The notes: generated by a model from the letters alone, not told the origin. DNA of 64,000 nt from Ditylenchus dipsaci (GCA_004194705.1 SADC01000859.1:1-64000), one strand, 5' to 3'. Counted from the first letter of the stretch, positions 41,080 through 52,688 are shown. A program made the numbers and translations.

Positions 41080-42466
41080 AAAGGAACGACCACCCCCGTC
41101 ACGTATCAAAGAACATTATATACCGAAAGATAGCTTGAAAAACTCTTTTTGAGCTGATCACGGAATCGTTCGCAAAATGTGCTACGCGCTAAACTGTACC
41201 GAGATGTTGGCTTTTGAAAAATAGAAATTTTCGATCCATGAGTTATTGCAGATTAGCAATAAACAGTAACAGGTATGAGTGGCGCAGTGGTATGGGTTCA
41301 CTCTCTGTTACTCCATGTCTAAAGTTCGATTTCCAATCGGTGTAATTTTATTTTTTTCCCTCTGTATGTTGACCATCTAGAGACAAATTAAGGATGGTAT
41401 TTTTTCTCACCGCAAAACACTTGAAAATCACCGCAAATTATTTTTTCTCACCGCAAACCTAATTTCTGTCTAAGACCAACCAAATTTTGCATAATTTTGC
41501 AAGAATTTGAATTTTCAGTCAGGAAACAACTTGGATCCCTCAGAATCCCACCCCAGAATGGCCAGAAGCCCCTGAAAGTTGGTTTTTTCGGGGTTTACTA
41601 AAGGGGGGTAAACTTTTGCGAAAAATCGATTGAGCGGATCAGATTTTGGGTCCGATGGGCTTAATCGCTCAAAATTATAGGTTTATGGTGGTTTCGAGTG
41701 GTTCAGGGTGGAGTTGTGGGCGATTGAGCGAAATCTGATCCGCTCAATCGAATTTTCGCAAAAAGTTTACCCCCTTTAGTAAACCCGAAAAACCCAACTT
41801 TCAGGGGCTTCTGGCCATTCTGGGGTGGGATTCTGAGCGATCCAAGTTGTTTCCTGACTGAAAAATTTGAATTCTTGCAAATTATGCAAAATTTGGTTGG
41901 TCTTAGACAGAAATTAGGTTTGCGGGGGGAAAAAAGTATTTTTGCGATGAGAAAAAAGTATTTTGCGGTGAGAAAAAAGTATTTTGCGGGAAGATCAAAT
42001 TGCGGTGAGAAAAAAATAATTTGCGGTGCATTCGCAGTGTATTCGCGGTGAGAAAAAAATATTATCCACAAATTAATGCACAGACCAGGGCTTAAACCAC
42101 AAGGCGACAAGCAAAATCAACTTATTGACATTATATACCAAAAAAATATTGTCGTCGAGAAAAACGATCTGTAAAAACAGCATTTTGAAAAACCCTACAA
42201 AAAAGTTTTGACCATTTCAAAAAGTGAATAAACTTTAAAAAATTAAAAAATTGCACCCATTGGGATAAAGAAAGAGCGTGAACTCATCCCACTGCGGCAC
42301 ACACCAACCTGCAATAAGTCGTAGATTGAAAATTCTAATTTCAAAAGCCAATATCTCGGTGCAGTTTAGTGCGTAGCAGATTTTGCGAACGGTTCTGTGA
42401 TCAGCTCAAAAGATCTATCTTTCGGTATATAATGTTCTTTGATACGTGACGGGTGGTCGTGCCTTC
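41080..42466. mobile_element. Large fold-back with tRNA-like A-box in both arms
   Basis: Outer ends aaggaacgaccacccccgtc and complement. Each arm has a ggcgcagtggtatgggttca-type A-box (41283 and, inverted, near 42285). The left arm continues to a B-box-like agttcgatttcc. Inside lies the CTCACCGCAAA element 41399-42062. Confidence 0.75.
41399..42062. mobile_element. Fold-back, CTCACCGCAAA ends, GGTTTACTAAAG core
   Basis: The terminal words tttttctcaccgcaaatta occur three or more times on each side. The core matches that of 16069-16888 (ggccagaagcccctgaaa, gattgagcggatcagattt), although the ends are unrelated. Confidence 0.8.
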
Positions 42467-42468
42467 AT

Positions 42469-42573
42469 GATTCACAAAAATGCATCTTCATAAACTCACA
42501 TTTCCACAAAAATGCATTTTCACAGAAGCATAATATATGTTGGTTCACCAAAAAGCTCTTTTATGCCACCAAA
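42469..42573. repeat. Terminal repeat of a 5.4-kb composite, left
   Basis: ttcacaaaaatgcatcttca ... ttttatgccaccaaaaagat is matched in reverse complement at 47784-47899. The 5.2 kb between holds the MULE and the GGC-rich block. Confidence 0.75.
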
Positions 42574-42659
42574 AAGATTTTTTCTGCCTCCAAAAACAAG
42601 TTACGACCAAAAAGATTATTCATGTAATTTTAAAGTCAAAATTTTGCGGAAATTAAAAT

Positions 42660-42775
42660 TTTATAGACATATAATGACTTGGATTGCTCAGAATCCCACC
42701 CCAAGTAGCCAGAAGCCACTGAAAATTGGTTTTTCAGGGGTTTACTAAGGGGGGGGGGTAAAGTTTAACAAAATA
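42660..42775. repeat. Partial GGTTTACTAAAG core
   Basis: A third copy of the core (atgacttggattgctcaga ... ggggtttactaagggggg) without its own word ends on the right side. Confidence 0.65.
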
Positions 42776-42779
42776 TTGT

Positions 42780-43237
42780 CAGAGCATAAACAATCAAATC
42801 GATCTATACAAAACGAGTGAAGTAGTCATCGAGCAAGCACAATCAAACAAACGCAAGAGTCGATCCAAACAATAAAAGTGAAAAATAGTTTTTCAAATTT
42901 TAAATAGTTCAAAAATGGATACGAAAAGCAGACGTAGCGATTTAAAAAAGTCGAAATACTAGAAATCGACGTAGAAAACGACAGAATTACGCAAATCAAT
43001 CAAATTTAAAAAAAACTACGAAAATAGCAACGGCGAAAATATACGAAATAAAAACGAAAAAAAAAACGAGGGCGCGCGCAGTGCACCCGGCCCTGAAAAC
43101 TAGTAAATAACTAAGACAGGTAAAAAAAAGCAGCTAATTTTACAGATTAGGCAGTACTTTTCAATATATATGTGTTTTTATTACACATATTTGGTGTTTA
43201 AAATAGTCAATAGTTTGAAAATATGGCAAAAATATGT
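42780..43237. other. Gene-free stretch
   Basis: A-rich sequence with a 13-codon open frame from the ATG at 42915. Upstream aacaatcaaatcgatc words give it the look of a retroelement 5-prime end, but no RT or integrase follows. Confidence 0.3.
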
Positions 43238-43245
43238 GAATTTTC

Positions 43246-45980
43246 GGGAAGGAGTAGATTGCGCCATTTCGATTTGCGCCCATTCAATTTGCGCCCTTTT
43301 AATTTGCGCCCATTCATTTTGCGCCCCTTCAAATTGCGCACTTCAATTCGCGCCCTTTTCGATTTGCGCCACTTCAATTTGCGCCCTTTTCAAATTGCGC
43401 CCATTTAGATTGCGCCCATTTCAAATTGCGCCCATTTAGATTGCGCCCATTTCAAATTGCGCCATTTAGATTGCGCCTGTTATTCCAATAGGTTCTCATG
43501 TCAACTGATACGTCCAACATGTGTTTTCGTTTTCACGTTGAAATAATCAATTTCTACGCTTGATAAGTAATGGACTAATGCATCATAGTCGGTCTTTCGA
43601 CCCTTTTAGATAATAAACAAAGTAAAAGAGGATTTTCTATTACTTATACCTTATATTTTACAAACAACATGGAATAATCATCAATACAGAAACACGCTCA
43701 AAAAAGACACTAAAGAGATTACAAAAATTAAGAGATAACTCCACTAAAATTGCAAACTTTTAAATATAAATTCAACACGCCAACAATCAACCACCATCCA
43801 ATCATCACATAACAGCAGTTTGTTTGTTTTTTACGAACAACCGACACATAATAACATTGTAACACCAAATGACAACACATCAATGACCATGATACTTTTC
43901 TAAATGTGCTCCAATTGAGACCAGAAATTCAAGGCGAGGCTGCCCAGCACTATTGCCGTAGTTGATAACCAGCTGTTTGATCTGACTGCCGGAAAAAATG
44001 GCCCTCTGAGACTTATTTCCACCGACGACACGAGGCAACGGGCTCTGATTGCGGCTAAAAATAAAGTTCAATGGATGATCAATGACAACTTAAAAAAAAT
44101 TACTCACATTTCGATCTTCTGGCGTGTTTTCTCTTCGTCCGTCTGTAGCTTGAAAATGACTTCAGCCAGCGGAGGCTTGTCGTGATGGAAGTATTCATTG
44201 AACTGCTTGTTCCAATTCTCCACGCCGTTGTTTGTTCTCGGCAGACCTTTTTTGTGCGCTCATACATGTTCCACAGCGAGGACAGATAGACTGGAGCATT
44301 CCCATTTGGCCGGCGGACATAGTTCCTTTCGAAATAGGAGAACAGCTCTGTAAAGAGTATTACAAGATTTGAACTCTGATCCAAATAATTCCAAAAGGCT
44401 GACTGTTGAGGTGACCAACCGAATCCTGCGGAACAGTTCCGTTTTGAATCAAATCGTCTTTTGCAGCTTGAATCTCTTCGAATCCGTCCTCTGTTTCGTC
44501 GATCGGCAAAAAAGCGATAGCAGGAAGGCAGCGCAGCAAAATCTTTACATCGAGAATTTCCCATAGAACGACGATCTTTTCTTTCTGCACCCTCTTGTAG
44601 AAGTTCTGGAATAGATGGAAAAGGCAATGCTTGACTTCAGCGTCAGGAAAGCAGCTTTGAAATGCGTTCTTGGCGGCGGTCTCGAAGTCTAAACCAAATT
44701 TAAATGTATGGCTCGCTTGATCCAAGAAAAACATACCCATCATGACTGAACGTGGATGGCAACCAACCGAAAATTGCCCAAATAAATTTAAGAACGCTTG
44801 CCGATAGGCTTCCTCCTTCTTTGACTGCAAAAAGATGTAGATGCACGGAAAGAAGCTGCTCGTTCCATCGACATTTGCTGTGTAGAATCCGACGACGTAG
44901 ATCTGTTTGAAAAACTTTGGCGCAGAGAAAACGTCCCGTCCATGGCCCATTCTCGATTGGTCTCTAGCAGGCGAAGGAGGGAAGCAGTTGAAAAGATCAG
45001 CAATCTTGGCGGTGGTGCTGGTCCAATGGCTCCTGGTTGCAACGGCGGTCCGCAGAACAATCGGTTGCTAAAAGTTTCTGAAGTTAAAAGATGCAAGCAA
45101 CTTTAAGCAAAACAAACCTGAGTCATAGTGAAGGAAGCTCCTGCCATCACTCGTCTGTTTTGCTCCGTCAGGCCATTCGTCGCTTTTCTCTACACGATTG
45201 ACCGGCCCCGATATCCTTGTTTCGACGACGGGTCAAACGAGCAGTAAGAGTTTCCTGGCACCAATTGCGAAAAGCACTTCTCCCGAGAGACCATTGAAAG
45301 CTTGACCGACGAGACTTCGGACTGGCGTATCACGATTGCGTTCAGCATCCAACACAGCATTTGAGATTCGCTTTCTGACCTGAAAAAACAACGCAAATTA
45401 TGAGATATCATATTTAAATCAAAAACGACCTCGACAAGGGCAGTATCAGGCACATGTCCGTGGTGCTTGTTCTCTTCGACCAGATCATCTTTGCGTGTTG
45501 ATGTCGCCGTTCCACAGCAGTTCTTGTTTGTGCACCTCCAAATCCACCGGCCATCGGAATTGCGGACTCGACGAAAGCGCATAGAGTACCCATTGCAGAA
45601 GCCGAGCACGTTTCTCTGTTCGTATAGCTTGTATCTTCCATAGCAATATCTAAAAAAGCGTCAAAATTGCAAATTGAAAAATGGATTAAAACGGTATGAA
45701 GTACAGCAATTGATGGCAAAACAAAAACACATATTGACATGAGAACCTATTGGAATAACAGGCGCAATCTAAATGGGCGCAATTTGAAATGGGCGCAATC
45801 TAAATGGGCGCAATTTGAAATGGGCGCAAATTGAAGGGGCGCAAATCGAAAAGGGCGCAAATTGAAGGGGCGCAAATCGAAAAGGGCGCAAATTGAAGTG
45901 GCGCAAATTGAATTGGCGCAAATTGAATTGGCGCAAATTGAAAGGGCGCAAAATGAAAGGGCGCAATCTACTCCTTCCCC
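43246..45980. mobile_element. MULE transposon with GCGCC word-array ends
   Basis: 2735 bases, flanked by the direct repeat GAATTTTC (43238-43245, 45981-45988). Ends GGGAAGGAGTAGATTGCGCC. Terminal inverted repeats of about 250 bases are almost entirely GCGCC words alternating with atttcaaatt-type spacers, and close with an inner tgttattccaatagg. It encodes a FLYWCH/MULE transposase. Confidence 0.92.
43880..45650 (-). CDS. MULE transposase with FLYWCH zinc finger
   Basis: Exons read on the minus strand from about 45650. The first has the FLYWCH-type finger (GRYKLYEQRNVLGFCNGYSM ... WIWRCTNKNCCGTAT ... HHGH), a DNA-binding domain. After introns (near 45370 and 45110) comes the MULE catalytic region: MDGTF (first Asp), then APKFFKQIYVVGFYTANVDG, GLDFETAAKNAF (second Asp) with CLFHLFQNFYKRVQ, and GVENWNKQFNEYFHH (catalytic Glu). 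A last exon ends at 43880 with EKYHGH. Several single-base frame breaks (after MDGTFS; near 45240) fit the general homopolymer or indel pattern, so activity cannot be judged. An ATG at 45740 is a possible start in an upstream exon. Confidence 0.85.
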
Positions 45981-46149
45981 GAATTTTCTCTATTCTTTTC
46001 TCTACTTGAAAAATCCCGAAACTTGTTCGGGATCCCGTCGGGATCACGACTTTTTTTCCCGAAATCCCGGTCCCGATCCTGAATTTTTTTGGCCGAAAAT
46101 CCCATCCCGAAATCCCGCCGAACCGGTTTCATCATCTCTACACTATACT

Positions 46150-46965
46150 GCCTAACCATAGTTGGATCGCCGCCGCCGCCACCCCGCCGCCGGCGGCGCC
46201 GCCAGGCGGCGGCGGCAAAATATGAGGTGCCGCCGGCGGCGGCGGCTGCGCCAGCGGCTGAAAATGAGGTCGGCGGCGGCGGTGGCGGTGCGGCGGAGTA
46301 ATTAAGGCTGCGGCGGCGGCGGCGGTGGCGGGCGATGTTGGCGGCGGCGGTGGTGCGGTGGCGGCACCACCAATTACAAGTACCAAACAATGCTTGTTTT
46401 GAATGGTCATCTTACGAAAAACATGATAAAATGACATAATTTAGAATTTTACTGTTCTCTTGCAAAAATTTTATTCTACGACAAACATAAATACCGTATT
46501 TACTGTATTAAGTCCCCATAGGGAGTTATTTTCAACCTCTAAAAAATCGAAAAAATTTGAGGTCGATTTTGAGATTTTGGGTGCTCAACCAAAATCTGAA
46601 AAGTGTAATCAGGTAACTTGCAGCAACTAAGAAAACGCAAAAAAACAGATTTGCGAAATGTTCGCTCTAGGCTGAGATATAAGGTCCGTAGGGTGGGACT
46701 TATTAGAGGGTGGGGAGTTAATACAGTAAATACGGTAAACAGAAAATTTTTTTGACAGTGAAGCGTTAGCTGGCGGCGGCGGTGCGGCGATGGCAGCGCC
46801 GGCGGCGGCGGCGAATAAAAAGTGCCGCGGCGGTGGCGGCGGCCGTGGTGGCAAAGCAGGGGCGGCGGCGGCGGTGGCGGCGGTGAAATTTAGCAAGGTT
46901 TTTGCGCCGGCGGCGGCGGTGGTGTTGGCGACGGCGCCGGCGGTGGCGGCGGCGGTGGTTTTTCA
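46150..46965. repeat. GGC/GCC-rich block split by a TA element
   Basis: Two stretches (46165-46375 and 46768-46965) consist almost only of ggcggcggtggcgg, in sharp contrast to the AT-rich surroundings. A CCGTATTTACTGTATTAAG element lies between them. Open frames are poly-Ala/Gly/Pro and not convincing. Confidence 0.75.
46494..46735. mobile_element. CCGTATTTACTG element, word AGTCCCC
   Basis: 242 bases between TA (46492-46493, 46736-46737). The body gggagttattttcaacc parallels the other family members, with the word changed. Confidence 0.8.
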
Positions 46966-47274
46966 GAGGCGTCCAACTATGCGCCTAACTCAAAATCGCC
47001 TCTCGATCATGTTTTTTCAGCGTTTTAAGCAGCTTTAACACCGCTTTAAAAATGTTTTAGGTGGTGGTTCGACACTTTCAGCAAAAAGCTTTTTGACCAA
47101 AATTTGACTTTTGCCTTGGTCCTCCCAAGGCAATCCAACCTGAAAGGGTACCTGGATACCCTAAAAAGATGGAATTTGAACATAGTTTTGAATACTGGCC
47201 TACCGCATGAACCTACTCTGGTATGCATGTTACTTTATGCATCCAGAGTCACTTTCGAGTGATTTGTGTCTCAG

Positions 47275-47360
47275 GCATGTGTGTGTGCGCATCTCAACCT
47301 CAAGCAACCAAGCCCCCTGCATCCCCGATAGGGCGCAGGGGCATTGAGGGGACTGAGGTT
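47275..47360. repeat. GC-rich hairpin repeat (third copy)
   Basis: gtgcgcatctcaacctcaag, then cccctgcatccccgataggg pairing. It follows a one-armed copy of the F-box-associated fold-back (47045-47230). Confidence 0.6.
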
Positions 47361-47783
47361 TTTCATTTTTAAAATCCTTGCCCTGCTTCTGGTCTAATAC
47401 TTGCGCAAAAATCCTGTTCTGAAATCCTGCCTGATTTCGGTCCGCATCTCTACTATATATACCTCCACTTTCAATTTGGAAGGACTTAACATTTTTTTAG
47501 AGCCACCTCGATTTCACGGTTTTTTGCGATTGAGCTAGGCGGTATAGTGTAATCCTGCCTTTCGAATTCGAGTTAACAGTTCGGGCGGTTCGCTTTTAGA
47601 CATGTTTTTCTTACTTTTCTGTATTCCGATAAACATTTTTGAGTCCTTCCTAACATACGCTGCCCTGCACTTAAGCACAAGCCAAAAATAGAACAGGGTG
47701 AACCAGAAGGATCGGTACAAAGGGCATACTACAGGCACATGTTTTCAAAAATAGTGTTACTAAACCAGAGAGTGAAATTGGAA

Positions 47784-47899
47784 AAATCTTTTTGGTGGCA
47801 TAAAAGAGCTTTTGGTGAACCAAAATATATTATGCTTTTGTGAAAATGCATTTCTGTGGAAATATGAGTTTGTGAAGATGCATTTTTGTGAATCATCAT
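47784..47899. repeat. Terminal repeat of a 5.4-kb composite, right
   Basis: Reverse complement of 42469-42573 (tctttttggtggcataaaag ... gatgcatttttgtgaatc). Confidence 0.75.
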
Positions 47900-47984
47900 A
47901 CAGTTCTTATATTAAAGTCACGGTGTTTCAAAAGTCAGTTTACTGTTCATTAGGAACTTTTAATCATAAAAAAGCGGGAATTCA

Positions 47985-48372
47985 AAATAAATCCTTTTTT
48001 GACCAAGAAAACGGTTTCTTAACTTAAAATGACTTCTAGTTTCGTAAATTCTGTATTTACAAAATTTGGTCTGTATTTTATGAAAAGAGGAGATCCTCAG
48101 CTTTCGTTTGGTGTATAACTTATCATCTGAAATACGAATCTCGCTAATCTCATACGAAATTAAAATTTCCGTTAGTTTTTATACCTATTTTTGACTAAGA
48201 AAAAACGGTTTCTCAAACTTAAAATGGCTTCCAGTTTCTAAATTCTATATTTTAAAAATTCGTCTGTATTTTCTGAAAGAGGAGAATCTCAGCTTTTGAT
48301 TGGTGTATCGGAGTGTCATCAGAAATACAAACCTCGCTGTTCTCATACAAAATTAAAATTTTCGTCATTTTT
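47985..48372 (+). repeat. Two tandem units of about 195 bases
   Basis: Each begins ttttttgaccaagaaaacgg (second copy tttttgactaagaaaaaacg) and ends with aatctcgct..tctcatac and tttccgt. About 80 percent alike by eye. Confidence 0.7.
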
Positions 48373-48379
48373 TAGTCTG

Positions 48380-48780
48380 AGAATGGTGTCAACTCAAAAA
48401 CAATGCTCTAAGCAGAAGAAGCAAGATCTTTCAGAGAAGCGTCAATCTGCAATCAACAAACAATTTGGGAGCAGATAAGAAGAGAGCTATTCGATCAGCT
48501 GTTATTCCGTTCAATTCAAGTGGGTCAAGTAGAAAGAGAAGTTGTTTGGTGTGTTATTATTCAAAGCTATGTGTTTATAGAGCTCGACATTCACGTTTTG
48601 AGTTTCAGGTATGCAACAGGAGATATGAAGATTTCTCAGTGCCTTGTACGGTCATATGGGTTCTGCGTCAGCTCATTCCTGCTTGATGTCTGAAGCTCCG
48701 AAGGAAACTTTTCGAAGCAATAAGGGTTCTTCAGCACGTTCTCTCTACTACATTGAACTAGGCTGGCGTAAGTATCTGTG
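48380..48780 (+). other. Gene-like stretch, unidentified
   Basis: Short basic frames at 48384-48478 (MVSTQKQCSKQKKQDLSEKR) and 48465-48686 overlap. Codon use is less AT-biased than the surroundings. No family is recognised, and the frames may be one exon with a contraction. Confidence 0.25.
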
Positions 48781-48844
48781 CTTTTTGAATAACCCTCCGG
48801 GGGGTTATTCTATATTGGGTCGAAATTTTTATTAAGAAAATTTT

Positions 48845-49065
48845 CGGTGACAGCACGAAAAACAGTATTTTGGTAAGAGATTTTTAATACGCGGTTTATT
48901 TCGATAAGTAATTTTTTGGTAACAGCACGAAAATTTTCGTGCCAGAACGACCGCGTACCAAAACGACCAAGTACCAAATTGGCGCGTATATTTCGGTACA
49001 GCCTTTGCCGCAGAGGGAATTTACTGGAGGGTTAATTTACCGAGGGGAATTGTAGCGGGGGAATC
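48845..49065. repeat. GGTAC / AGCACGAAA word array
   Basis: Words ttttggtaacagcacgaaaa, accaaaacgaccaagtacc and aatttaccgagggg repeat on both strands around a centre at 48930 (gaaaattttcgtgcc). Confidence 0.55.
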
Positions 49066-49167
49066 TGAAGGGAGGAATATATCCAGAGCAGTCTTTATTT
49101 GGTGTCGAAATGGTTTTTATGGAATGCTCGATGTCTAAATTTATTGTTTTTAGGCAGTTGCAGACGA

Positions 49168-49636
49168 TGAGCAAATCAGAAAATTTCGGCGAAGAGCGTG
49201 CGAAGGTGCTGGGCAAATTCATGTTTTTGATGGATAGTACGAACAGCCAAGCCAGCTCAAGATCTCTGTCAACAATCCGGTAACTGGGACATGGAGAATT
49301 ACGGCTCCATGAACCTAATTCGCTGTTATTTAGTCTTGCCGACACAAGAACGCGCTTGGAAACTATCGAATGCTTAGCCAGCGGACCAACTAAAATCAAG
49401 CAGCCGTTGTATCGCACTCATGACATGATGGACGAATAAGAAGAGCAAGGTGCTGTGATGCAAATGGCTGAGTTCTCTCAGGTTTTTTATTTGTTGCAAA
49501 GTAATTCCTATAATTCTGAACCCCTGTTTAGTTCCTCCTAGTGATGTTAGCAATGAAAGCCGAGATGCGCTGGTCAATCGCCTCACCATCAAGATATGCG
49601 TAAGGCCAAAAGAAATAAGATGCAAGTCTAGCTAAT
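49168..49636 (+). pseudogene. Gene-like plus-strand fragment, unidentified
   Basis: Reads MSKSENFGEERAKVLGKFMF, one in-frame TAA, then LGHGELRLHEPNSLLFSLAD and GPTKIKQPLYRTHDMMDE. A separate piece, VPPSDVSNESRDALVNRLTI, ends at a TAA near 49636. An AATAAA follows at 49686. The order of pieces and the poly(A) signal suggest the 3-prime end of a gene or relic, but I cannot name it and an antisense frame overlaps. Confidence 0.3.
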
Positions 49637-49898
49637 TAACCCTGATATTCTCAGTGTATCCTCGTATTTCTTGTATCAAAATGAGTAATAAAAGCTTTAT
49701 AGTTTATAATATAGTTTGTGCTATGCTTGAACCTTCAAAATACTGGGCCTAGGAAAAACCAAAAAAATCGATTTGACTGGAGTCTTACATGCAGCCATTT
49801 TTTTATATGCAGAAATGGCATATCTATCGTCCGAAAATTTTAAATAAAATTCATTTAAAAGTTGCTGATTCGGATCTCTCGGGTGCATGTTTTATGTT

Positions 49899-50040
49899 TT
49901 AATAGGGCCATTGCCACCTGTTTTGAATTATCCCCCGCCAATTCACATATATTCGCTTAATCATTCAACTTAGGGGGCGCAAGGGGCTTGGTTGTTAGAG
50001 ATGCGCGCACTCACTTACCTTAGAGATGAATCCTACTGTT
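49899..50040. mobile_element. Truncated TTAA MITE joined to a GC-rich hairpin repeat
   Basis: TTAATAGGGCCATTGCC ... cccccgccaattca matches the left half of 1754-1974, then stops at ttcaactta. There the hairpin repeat (gggggcgcaaggggcttgg ... ttaccttagagatg) begins. Confidence 0.6.
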
Positions 50041-50385
50041 GAGAACAAATGCATGAAGAGACTTTTTTTGCCCAGTTTCAGTGAGAAAAATAAAGTAAAA
50101 AGTCAATAAATATGGGCATCCAGGTGCCCTTCAAAAACCATTCACCTTGGTCCCCCAAAGCGAAAAAAAAATTTTTGTTCAAAAATTTTTTCACGAAAAA
50201 TGGTCAAAATTTAAAATTTAGTCAAAATTTAAAATTTAAAAAAGGGGCAACAATTCAGACTTTAGGGCAACAATTCAGTTACATCCAATTCAAGAAGGGG
50301 AAAAATATTACTTCGAAATTCTTGGCGTTTTGTTTATCTTAAACTGAACACAAAAGTGAATTTTGAAACACCGTGCAGTAGCGCT

Positions 50386-50415
50386 TTTGGGGGGGGGGGT
50401 TATATTACAGTAGCG
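50386..50415. repeat. Poly-G unit with TATATTACAGTAGCG
   Basis: A G run followed by ttatattacagtagcg, the shared signature of the poly-G family; here a single unit. Confidence 0.5.
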
Positions 50416-50839
50416 CGGAAACATTTGCTAAAAAAATTGCTAAAGGCACTTTTACTAAAATTTCTTTTGTTAAAGGCCTTTTCTGGTTCCTTTTGTGTCA
50501 CAGACCCTAAGGTATTTCGAAAAATGCAGGTACATGGAATCGATCCTATGACCTAAAAATTGACCCAATCACACTCACCATCGCATCACCGTAAAACCCC
50601 AAGTGCACCTCCTCCCCCCTAAGTGCATCGGCCTCTATTTCTTGTCGACGATGTTTTGTTTGAACTCGATCGTGTCCGTGGATGCCTTTCGGATGGTCGA
50701 AGCCTGAACCACAGGAGGACAAAACGAAAGCCGTGTCTTTGGCATAATATCACAGAAACATTTTGTCGACGAGAAGATTGAAACTCAAAAATTCTGTCCC
50801 TGTCAATTTTTTTCTCGTTTAATTTTTTTTCGAGTGGTT

Positions 50840-51085
50840 TTCTCATGCTGAAGAGGGTTTAATAACAGTAACACAAGGTTTTGCATGGTATTTTTCGAGT
50901 ATTGGGGCATAATTGATTTTACCAAAACTCGGCTTTACCAAAACTCAAAAAATACCCGAGAAAACGGGGTTATACCACTACCAAACCATATTCAGCATGT
51001 CCGAATCAGTCCAGAGAACAGGTTTTGGAAGATGAAAAACGTAAAAAAAATTCGATCAAAGTGGACGACCACTTGGTTGGTTGTA
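50840..51085. repeat. Fold-back of the CTGAAGATGG / CCAAGTGG family
   Basis: Arms catgctgaagagggtttaat and aaaccatattcagcatg with aatacccgagaaaac inside. It ends with aagtggacgaccacttgg. A T-arm-like caagttcgattccatct follows at 51128. Confidence 0.65.
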
Positions 51086-51089
51086 CCTA

Positions 51090-51545
51090 GGTAATCATAC
51101 CCAATCGGGAAACTCAGTTTTTTTGCTTTTTTCATGTCACAAGTTCGATTCCATCTGCCTGCATGTTTTATTTCTTTAAATCCTTGAAAAAATAAGATTC
51201 AGGTAGTTTGAGTACCCTACAGGGGGTTTAGAGTACCATCCCCTACTCACCCTTGGTTTATTGGTTAAGGTGGGTAAAATCGCAATTTTGGTCTTATCAA
51301 AGTCAATTCTCCAGAGGATTTTACGTCAGAATAAATAGTGATTATCAATATCAAAGGAAACCAACCTAAATGATGCTTACTTAGTTCTATATAGCCTGAA
51401 CCTCTACAAATTTATTTATTTTTTAATGCGTTAATGATTTTCTAAGGTCAGAATTTCACGCAGAACCAAATAGAAAACACCAAAATCACTTCAGAAAAAC
51501 AATATATCTAGCGAAGGCTTGACCAAGGAACAAAAGAGCATTTTT
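51090..51545. other. Gene-free stretch
   Basis: AT-rich, with only the T-arm-like phrase at 51128. No exon is recognised. Confidence 0.4.
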
Positions 51546-51549
51546 GAGG

Positions 51550-51780
51550 GGCAAGATTTCGGTATTATGTTGGCACTGACGTTTTTTGCAAATTTAATTC
51601 TTATGATTATTTACAACCATTACTGAAAATGACGCCAAGAAGCAGGACTACATTTTGAGTGTAAGGTTGTAGATTATCATGCAAATGAAATTGCAAAAAA
51701 CCGTCAGTTCCAAACCTAATACTGAAGAGTTTTGGTACAACCCTGGCAGGATGGTAAGGAATTCGGTATTGTTGAATGGT
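51550..51780. repeat. Dispersed repeat, copy 2
   Basis: Direct-orientation partner of 17410-17640 (gaaaatgacgccaagaagca). Confidence 0.65.
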
Positions 51781-52157
51781 TTTCGAATTTTAGTCATGAC
51801 TCGAGTCGGTTTTCTCTCTGCATGATAGCTTGAATGAAAGCCCAGAATCTTACCTACGTTTTGGTATATAAAACCGTTTACTTGTAGAGAAAAGTCAGAA
51901 AATATCGATAAGATCAGTCAAAGGAAAGCTACCAAAACGATCGATGCCCGGAAATTTAGCAGCTCTTAGCCTACAAATCAGCTCCAGATGTTGTGAAAAT
52001 CATGCTGTGATGATTTTGTTGCATAGCCAAGAGTCTGAAAATCATTTTGACACCAAACTTGTAAATTAAAGAAGATAAAACAAAGTTATGCACCCACTGG
52101 GAGTCGAACTTGAGTGTTCAAAATATTCGCATCTCGATGTGTACCCCCCTCTTTTAA

Positions 52158-52688
52158 AAGACCATGCTCGTGCGTTCTTAATTGTCCCTCACCATTCAAA
52201 AATTTTCGCCTAATCATTGAACTTATTTACGGATTTTTCAACTTGGTTTCTAACGAAACAAAGCCTAGAATTTAATTTTAGGCATAGTTTTGTTAAGCTC
52301 TATTCATACTCCCGCGGGACACGGGACAATTTTTCAAACACTTTTTTGTCTCTATCTCGGCTCCCAGCCATCATTTTCACTACTTTTAAAGATCCACAAG
52401 GGAACAGACCATGCTCTACAACATAGAGATAACACATTTGCCATGATTGAAAACGGTTTTTAGGCTGTCCCGCAGGTCAATGTCCCGCGGTACAAATATA
52501 GGGATTTGTGATGATGGCTGGAAGCCGAGATAGAGACAAAAACGTGTTTGAAAAATTGTCCATGTCCGTGTCCCGCGGCAGTATAAGAGCTTTAGAAACA
52601 AATTTAAAAATCTGTACAGAAGTTTAATTATTAGGAATATTTTTTCGAATTGACGGAGGACAATCGGTGGCGTAGACGGGCATGGTTA
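52158..52688. mobile_element. TTAA-flanked MITE at the right-arm boundary
   Basis: AAGACCATGCTCGTG ... GGGCATGGTTA between TTAA at 52154-52157 and 52689-52692. It includes the cgggacacgggacaattttt palindrome. Its right TTAA is exactly where homology to the left arm begins. Confidence 0.75.

Noticed and set aside
46138..46437. Ala/Pro/Gly-rich open frames on both strands
   Set aside because: Produced by GGC/GCC repeats; the frames exist on both strands and run into unrelated sequence.
49037..49417. 126-codon minus-strand frame
   Set aside because: The opposite strand has a frame with more protein-like composition followed by AATAAA; I kept only that, at low confidence.
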